A stretch of 64,000 bases of DNA from Deinandra increscens subsp. villosa (taxonomy: Eukaryota > Streptophyta > Magnoliopsida > Asterales > Asteraceae). The notes beneath the pieces are model-generated. The model ran no database searches. It was not told where the DNA came from and was given only the letters and a program-made list of their open reading frames with translations. Numbering within the stretch: position 1 is the first letter of the stretch; each line of letters starts with the position of its first letter. The stretch covers positions 58,278,429-58,342,428 of the forward strand of contig JBCNJP010000006.1 in NCBI GenBank assembly GCA_039602395.1, written 5' to 3'. Below are positions 58,626 through 64,000 of this stretch, piece by piece. Position numbers and translations under genes: made by a program.

Positions 58626-61600
58626 GCTGAGGTTGGTGTCAGTGGTTCTCCTAATGTGAGTTCACTCAGTCCTGATCAAATTGCCAGGCTACTAAGGCTT
58701 CTGGATGATAAAACTGGACCTGGTGAATCCTCAAATAATGGTTCTGTAGGAGGTAATGTGTGTTTGTCTGGTTTTGACAATTGTGTAAATCTGATTAATA
58801 ATTGTGTATACACTTTTTCTTCTGGTACAAACAATGCTGGTTGGATAATTGATTCTGGTGCAAACCAACATATGGTCATTTCAGATAAAGGTTTGTGTAA
58901 TCTTGTAAATGTTTCTGAGTTTAAAATCACTGTTAAACACCCAAATGGGACTGTGTCAGTTGTAAAACAAATTGGAAATTTGAAACTTGCTGAAGGAGTA
59001 ATTCTCCAAGATGTATTTGTTGTACCAGAGTATTTTGTTAATTTGCTTTCTGTTCATAGGCTAGCTAAAGATAATAAGTTGATGACTTCTTTTGATGAAC
59101 ATGCATGTTATATTCAGGATTTGTTCACAAAGAAGGTGGTTATGACTGGTAAACAAATTGATGGTCTATATTTGTATGGTCATGTGCCTATGTGTTCTAA
59201 GGTTTGTGTTAATTCTGTTGATATGTGTAACATTTGGCACATGAGACTTGGACATCCAGCAATGCCTGTGTTAAAACTTTTACAAACTGATTTAAAAGTT
59301 AGGGTTCTTGAATCTGATTTTCCTTGTGAAATATGTCATAAAGCCAAACAGCATAGAGAGCCATTTCCTCTAAGTGAGCATAAAACAACTAATGTAGGAG
59401 ATCTTATTCATCTAGATGTGTGGGGTCCCTATAGGATAACAAGTAGAGAGGGTTTTAAATACTTTCTCACTGTTGTTGATGATTATAGTAGGGCTGTTTG
59501 GGTGTATTTGCTTAAATCAAAAGAAGAAGTTTTTTTAAGTATACAAAGTTTTGTGGCCCTAATTAAAACACAGTTTGGTAAGAGCGTTAAGATACTTAGG
59601 AGTGATAATGGGACAGAATTCGTTAATAGGAATATGACTCACTTTCTATCATCAAATGGAATAATCCATCAGACTTCGTGTGTGCATACCCCTCAGCAGA
59701 ATGGCATTGCTGAGAGGAAGCACAGGCATTTGCTGAATGTGGCTAGATCATTAATGTTTCAGTCTGCATTGCCTTTAAAGTTTTGGCCCGAGTGTATATT
59801 GACTGCTACCTATCTAATTAACAGGATTCCTTCGTCTGTTCTTAGTGGCAAATCTCCTTTTGAGGTCATGTTTAGAAACAAACCTCCTCTTAATCACTTG
59901 AGAGTTTTTGGATGTTTATGTTTTGCAACCAATTTAAATATTCAGGATAAGTTCAGCAGTCTAGCTGAAAAATGTGTCTTTTTTGGTTATTCAAATGAGA
60001 AAAAAGGGTACAAATTGTGGAGTATTGACAGAAAAACTGTTTTTTATTCAAGAGATGTGAAGTTTTATGAATCAATTTTTCCTTTTAAACAAACTGAATG
60101 TAGTGTGGAAAATGATCTTTTTTCTGAAAAATGGGTGAATTTTTTTGATGATAGTGAAAAAAATACTTATCCAGAACTCTCAAGTGAAAAACCCGATGAT
60201 GAAGGGGAGGTCCATAAGGACTCTGATCCTGCTGAGGTTGTTATCTCTGATACACAAGACTCAGGTGGAACAGCTGATGATCAGCAGATCCCTGGTCTTA
60301 GTGACGGCAGGGGTGACAATCTAATTGCAGAGGATACAGATGATGAAAGTCACTTCTCTGAGGGTACTGGGTCAGTTTTAAGAAGATCTACAAGACCTGT
60401 TAAACCATCAACAAAACTCAAGGATTTTGTTGTGGGTGGGAATAGTTATTGTAAATATGGTCTTGAGAAAGTCTTAAACTACTCAAATCTGTCTGTTGAT
60501 AATGTTTGCTTTGTTACTAATCTAAATAAGATTAGTGAACCAAAGAATTTTCAAGAAGCTAAACATGACCCAAATTGGTTGAGTGCTATGAATGAAGAGA
60601 TGGAGGCTTTAAATCGAAATAATACATGGACTTTAGTTGATTTACCTAAGGGTAGGAAAGCTATAGGGTCAAAATGGGTATTTAAAATTAAATACAAATC
60701 CTCAGGAGAGATAGATAGGTTTAAAGCAAGGTTAGTGGCAAAGGGATATAGTCAAAAAGAAGGAATAGATTTTGCTGAAACTTTTTCACCCGTAGTAAAG
60801 TTGGTTACTATAAGATGTGTTTTGAATGTTGCTGTTAAAAATGATTGGAAAATATGTCAATTAGACATCAATAATGCATTCTTATATGGAGATTTATATG
60901 AAGATGTATATATGATACCACCTGAAGGATACTTTACTGATGAAAAAAATAAAGTATGTAAGTTGAATAGATCATTGTATGGCTTAAAGCAAGCACCAAG
61001 AATGTGAAATGCAAAATTGGTTAGTGTTTTATGTGATTTTGGGTTTGTCCAAAGTAAAACAGATTATTCTATGTTTGTTAAATCTGAAAACATAAACATT
61101 ACTATACTGTTGGTGTATGTGGATGATATAGTACTAACAGGTAGTTGTATTAACACAATTGAATCTGTTAAACTCATGTTAAAATCTAAGTTTAGAATTA
61201 AAGATTTAGGAGAGCTAAAATACTTTCTTGGGTTTGAAGTGTTTAGAACAAAAACAGGAATGTGCCTAACACAAAGAAAGTATTGTTTAGAGCTGTTAAA
61301 AGAGTTTGGTTTGACAGGGGCTAAACCAGTTGGAGTGCCTATTGAACAAAATTTTGTTGTTACCACTATGTGTAAAGAAGAAAGTGAAAGTGTTAATAGT
61401 ATAACTGGTTATCAAAAATTAATTGGAAAACTGATCTATTTGTCACACACCAGACCAGATATATCCTATACAGTACAATTTTTGAGCCAGTTTATGCATT
61501 CTCCAAAGAAATGTCACTTAAATATCGCTCTTAGGTTACTAAGGTATTTAAAATCTGCACCTGGAAAAGGGATTTTAATTGAAAAAAATGATTCATTAGA

Positions 61601-62078
61601 AGTGTCTGTTTATACAGATTCGGATTGGGCAAAATGTGTGGTAACTAGGAAGTCTGTCACTGGTTTTTGTATATTTTTAGGGAAAACTTTGATCTCTTGG
61701 AAGTCAAAGAAGCAAAGTACCATTTCTAGATCTTCAGCAGAAGCTGAATTTAGAGCGATGTGTGAAGCCACTTGTGAGTTTATGTGGATTAAAAACATAT
61801 TTGCTGAGTTAAGTATAAATATACATCTTCCAGTGAAGGTTTTTTGTGATAATAACGCTGCAATATCAATGTCTGCAGATCCTGTATTTCATGACCGTAC
61901 TAAACATTTTGAACTTGACTTATTCTTTTTAAGAGAAAAAGTTACAACTGGGCTCATAATGATTTGTGGAATTGAATCTCAAGAACAGTGTGCAGACTTG
62001 TTTACAAAGGGGTTAACTGTAGTACAACATGATTACTTGTGTAAAAAATTGAACATGGTTGATGTTTTTAACTATTGA
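58626..62078 (+). pseudogene. Ty1/copia polyprotein, 5' truncated by gap, one internal stop
   Basis: The frame is already open at the gap edge and runs to TGA at 61005-61007, then continues in the same frame to 62078. Domain order is the copia one: protease (IIDSGANQHM), GAG-pre-integrase (WHMRLGHP, CEICHKAKQ), integrase (DVWGPYR, VDDYSRAVW, RSDNGTEF, NGIAERKHR), reverse transcriptase (WVFKIKYKSSG, LDINNAFLYGD, LYGLKQAPR, VYVDDIVLTG) and RNase H (YTDSDWAKCV, SSAEAEFRAM, FCDNNAAI). The TGA falls just after the LYGLKQAPR motif, where the family has tryptophan. All other active-site motifs are present, so decay is slight. Gag and the 5' LTR are in the gap or absent. Confidence 0.93.
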
Positions 62079-62081
62079 GCT

Positions 62082-62609
62082 AAGGGGGGATGTGAGAAAA
62101 AGTTATAAGAATGTAGCTCAATAGTGTTTTTAATATTGCAGCTTTACTAAATAATTATTTTTGTTTTAAACTTGTAGGTTTAAAAGGTAGGTATAAAAGA
62201 GCTGTTGAAGTTGGGCTCAAGTGGGTGTGCAGCATGGGCTTAGCCGAGGAATATTGGGTTAACAGAAGATGGACTCGGGTCGGTAGCTCCAGGAGATTAC
62301 CCGACTATATAAGGAGGTTTTTTGTAGCTGGATGAGTTAGTCGAGATATTTTCCACTGGAGTTCAATCGTTTTTCTCTCTGCTCTCTGCTAGGGTTAGAG
62401 ATTCTTCATCGTGTTGTCTCGATTCACTCTCGGTTCTAGATCGGTTGTAGAAGATCATCTCATCGATGATCTTCATTTGTTTTTGACCTCTTTTTGATTG
62501 TTGTTTTCTTCAAGAGTTGTCACAGATTTGTTTCTAGATCGTTGCAGTTGTATCTTGAGAGTTGTTGTGATAGATCTTTGATCTGTTCTTGTTATCTTTC
62601 TTTACAGCA
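62082..62609 (+). repeat. Polypurine tract and 3' LTR of the copia element
   Basis: AAGGGGGGA (62082-62090) is the polypurine tract. The LTR starts TGTGAGAAAAAG at 62091. A TATA-like box (TATATAAGG, about 62306) is followed by a pyrimidine-rich leader. The end is uncertain; TTTACA or CAGCA near 62606-62609 are candidates, giving about 516-519 bp. No second LTR is available for comparison because of the gap. Confidence 0.75.
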
Positions 62610-62795
62610 ATGGTTAGGATTGTGTTTGTTGTTGGGATGGTCAGGTTTTCTGAGTTAGTAAAGTTGGTAGGTTAGGGTTTGAAAATTTATGGTCGTTTTT
62701 AGTTTGTGTGATTGTATATTTGAATTGAAATACTATGTATACGTTTTTGTTGGTAATAATTTTGGACGCATTTTTTCCTTTACTTATACGGTTTT
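62610..62795. other. Unassigned DNA right of the copia LTR
   Basis: T/G-rich sequence without a coding frame. It may be the 3' part of a non-autonomous Helitron ending at 62827, or LTR flank. Confidence 0.35.
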
Positions 62796-62827
62796 CCGCT
62801 GCAACGCGCGGGTGAGTCACCAACTCG
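62796..62827 (+). repeat. Helitron-like 3' terminus, third copy
   Basis: CCGCTGCAACGCGCGGG hairpin with bulge base T, ending AACTCG and followed by T at 62828. Confidence 0.45.
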
Positions 62828-64000
62828 TATATATAATTACTCATGTTTTCTCTGCTTGGAACAATTGATTTCAATGTGCAATCCTTATATATCTACTCCA
62901 ATATTTCATAACCTCTCAATTCTAGACCAAGGGCTGTTTGGTAAAATCTGTATTATTAAGTGCTGAATCAGTAAGAGTTCTGATTGTATAAGAGGTTCTG
63001 AATCAGTTAGTGCTGAACCAGTAACTGTTGTTTGGTTGAACCTCTGAATGGTTATGCAGAATGACTATTTTACCCCTGTAAATTATTTATTGCAAATTAA
63101 ATGTATCTGTTTGGTCTGAATCTTGAACGATTAAAGAAAAAACATACAAACCATTATAGAAAATCCAAATTATACATAAATCCATAAAGATTTATAAAAA
63201 CATATTGAAACCCAAATACAAATTAATTATTTGACATTAGTTGAGTAGATAGGTGACAAATTCAATACCCGAACTATAAACCATTAAACAATGAAAATGG
63301 TTCCCTGATGTTGCATTAGATTGACCCACATCCTCAGTGCCCAAGATTAGTCCAAGGTGCGTTCTTGACTTCTTCTATCCATTTCAAAACACATACCACA
63401 TCCATTAGAATCTCCACAAGAGTCATATGATTCATGATAACAACCATGGATTCCATTGAAGCTTCAGAATTCAATCTCATTCCTTTAGAACAATCTATCA
63501 TCTACCATCAATTAAAAAACCATATAAAACATGTAGAATCAAACCATTCAAACAATGAGCATCAAGCGAAAAAACTAATCACGTATTAGAAAAACCACAT
63601 CAAACATGTAAAACGAAACAAAAAACAAGCAAGAGCCCCTATCCACCTTTTTTAGAAGAAATAAGATCACAACCAAATGATGCATTATGCATAGAAACTA
63701 CATCAAGTCTCTCCGATCAGAGCACAAAGGTAAAACGATGCCCATAAAATATACAATCATAAGATTACACATCAATTCGACTGTTTTTAGAAAACTCCTT
63801 GGTTAAAAAAAATGGCGAATTGTACAATAACCTACAGAAACATCATGCTATGTAATAATATGCACATGAAGATGGTAAAAATTGCCACAGAATAAAACCT
63901 AAACTACTTGTTCTACAAATTCAAGATTCATATGAATATAATTGAAAGAAGATATTCAATTCAACAGATTTCGAGCATTCTAAGATGATAAAAACCCTAG
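62828..64000. other. Intergenic DNA with a MITE-like fragment
   Basis: AGGGCTGTTTGGTAAAATCT at about 62931 begins a stretch with repeated phrases (GTGCTGAATCAGTAA, GTGCTGAACCAGTAAC) typical of a MITE end, but no matching right end was found. The rest is AT-rich with no gene. Confidence 0.4.

Noticed and set aside
58102..58659. Frames running through the N gap
   Set aside because: Artifact of translating Ns.

Overview
The window is nuclear DNA of a flowering plant, most likely a core eudicot. The evidence is GT-AG spliced plant genes, long AT-rich intergenic DNA, nested LTR retrotransposons primed by the plant initiator-Met tRNA site, and MITE, SINE and Helitron debris. The style of the Ty3/gypsy repeats makes me suspect the daisy family (Asteraceae), but that is recall of repeat style, not a search result. 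Only three loci look like ordinary host genes: an Hsp110-type HSP70 (+, 26706-30209), a PERK-type receptor kinase (-, 42839-37549) and a Rab7/RABG3 GTPase (-, 34618-32146). All three can be read as complete, in-phase exon chains.

Layout. 1-5186: gene-poor DNA with a decayed Helitron Rep fragment truncated beside a fold-back element. 5187-24041: a Ty3/gypsy element (LTRs 5192-7790 and 21436-24036, PBS, near-matching 5-bp target duplication) into whose gag a second gypsy element (8969-18849) has inserted. Both have decayed interiors but very similar LTRs. 24530-25475: a non-autonomous element with long inverted repeats. 25480-42840: the host gene island, with MITEs inside introns, including a hAT-type MITE with a perfect 8-bp target duplication in the PERK gene. 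43150-47546: AT-rich repeat patchwork with a second hAT-like MITE. 47547-58124: a Mutator-like element (MULE) of about 10.6 kb with long terminal inverted repeats. 58125-58624: 500 Ns. 58626-62609: a Ty1/copia element lacking its 5' part. 62610-64000: repeat debris.

The MULE is the most interesting object. Besides a MuDR-type transposase (mudrA, + strand, one 1-bp frameshift in a T run) it carries three further genes with open frames and TATA boxes: a four-exon, 631-codon gene (-) made of two tandem copies of a Ulp1/C48-protease-like module in which I find none of the catalytic residues; an orphan Pro/His-rich gene (+); and a four-exon, 738-codon plant mobile domain (PMD; MAIN/MAIL1 family) gene (-). 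In all seven introns GT-AG boundaries and codon phase agree exactly. My inference is that these are accessory genes of the transposon, perhaps affecting host silencing or SUMO biology, in the way VANDAL elements carry vanB and vanC.

The host genes have no evident functional link to each other: a cytosolic chaperone and nucleotide-exchange factor, a late-endosome/vacuole GTPase and a cell-surface kinase.
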